The notes below the pieces were generated by a model, which saw only the letters and a list, made by a program, of their open reading frames with translations, did no database searches and was not told the DNA's origin. A stretch of 6,095 nucleotides of DNA, taken from the NCBI GenBank assembly GCA_021443625.1, contig JABUTP010000067.1:1-6095 (forward strand). The letters run 5' to 3'. Every line of letters starts with the position of its first letter. The first letter of the stretch is position 1. The DNA is from Bacteroidales bacterium (GTDB lineage: Bacteria; Bacteroidota; Bacteroidia; Bacteroidales; UBA932). Positions 6,061 through 6,095 of the stretch are shown here, one piece after another. The position numbers were made by a program, and so were the translations under genes.

Positions 6061-6095
6061 ATGAACTTCAGACACACTTTGGCAATCTTTGCCGT
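6061..6095 (+). CDS. 5' end of a gene, probably with a signal peptide (partial)
   Basis: Only 11 full codons are visible (MNFRHTLAIFA), cut by the right edge. A short basic start (R4, H5) followed by hydrophobic residues is consistent with the beginning of a signal peptide, but this is too short to assign a family. The start is supported by a -33/-7 pair 19 nt upstream. The gene is divergent from the binding-protein operon across a 111-bp intergenic region, so the two could share regulation. Confidence 0.55.
   Translation, partial: MNFRHTLAIFA

Overview
The window looks like a chromosomal segment from a member of the order Bacteroidales, of moderate GC content. Four lines of evidence point there. 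The first is a perfect Bacteroidota-type -7 box (TACCTTTG) upstream of one gene, with 6/8 to 7/8 matches at similar distances upstream of three others. The second is leaders of about 20 nt with no strong Shine-Dalgarno sequence. The third is a short lipoprotein start followed at once by an acidic coiled coil, a style common in this group. The fourth is the general protein types. No species can be named from the sequence alone.

Layout from left to right: (1) The left edge holds the 5' end of a lipoprotein gene on the minus strand (3-161, incomplete). (2) A short intergenic region (162-284) separates two divergent genes. It carries a (CAA)9 microsatellite and promoter-like elements for both directions. 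(3) Two plus-strand genes separated by 4 bp follow: a conserved-looking hypothetical protein (285-833) and an HD-domain phosphohydrolase (838-1470). (4) Converging on them, with only 2 bp between the stop codons, is a three-gene minus-strand operon spanning 5949 to 1473. Its order of transcription is a secreted NMT1/THI5-like substrate-binding protein, then a membrane sensor with dCache-type, HAMP, SpoIIE/PP2C phosphatase and RsbW-like ATPase domains, then a STAS domain fused to an aminoglycoside-phosphotransferase-like kinase. Both junctions are 4-bp ATGA overlaps. (5) The right edge has a 111-bp divergent intergenic region with an 8-bp inverted repeat, then the first 11 codons of a plus-strand gene (from 6061).

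The minus-strand operon is the main point of interest. It reads as a complete signalling relay in one transcript. A periplasmic binding protein, with no ABC permease or ATPase beside it, would present a ligand to the sensor. The sensor carries both enzymes of a partner-switching cycle (a Ser kinase and a PP2C phosphatase). The likely substrate is the STAS domain encoded next. That STAS domain is joined to a kinase-like domain with all its main catalytic motifs, so the output may be control of a phosphotransferase rather than release of a sigma factor. The parts are known families; the combination and wiring are inference. LuxP-LuxQ is the closest precedent I know for a binding protein docking on a double-PAS/Cache sensor.

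No tRNA, rRNA, CRISPR array, insertion sequence or convincing intrinsic terminator was seen. No stretch longer than 300 bp lacks a gene.
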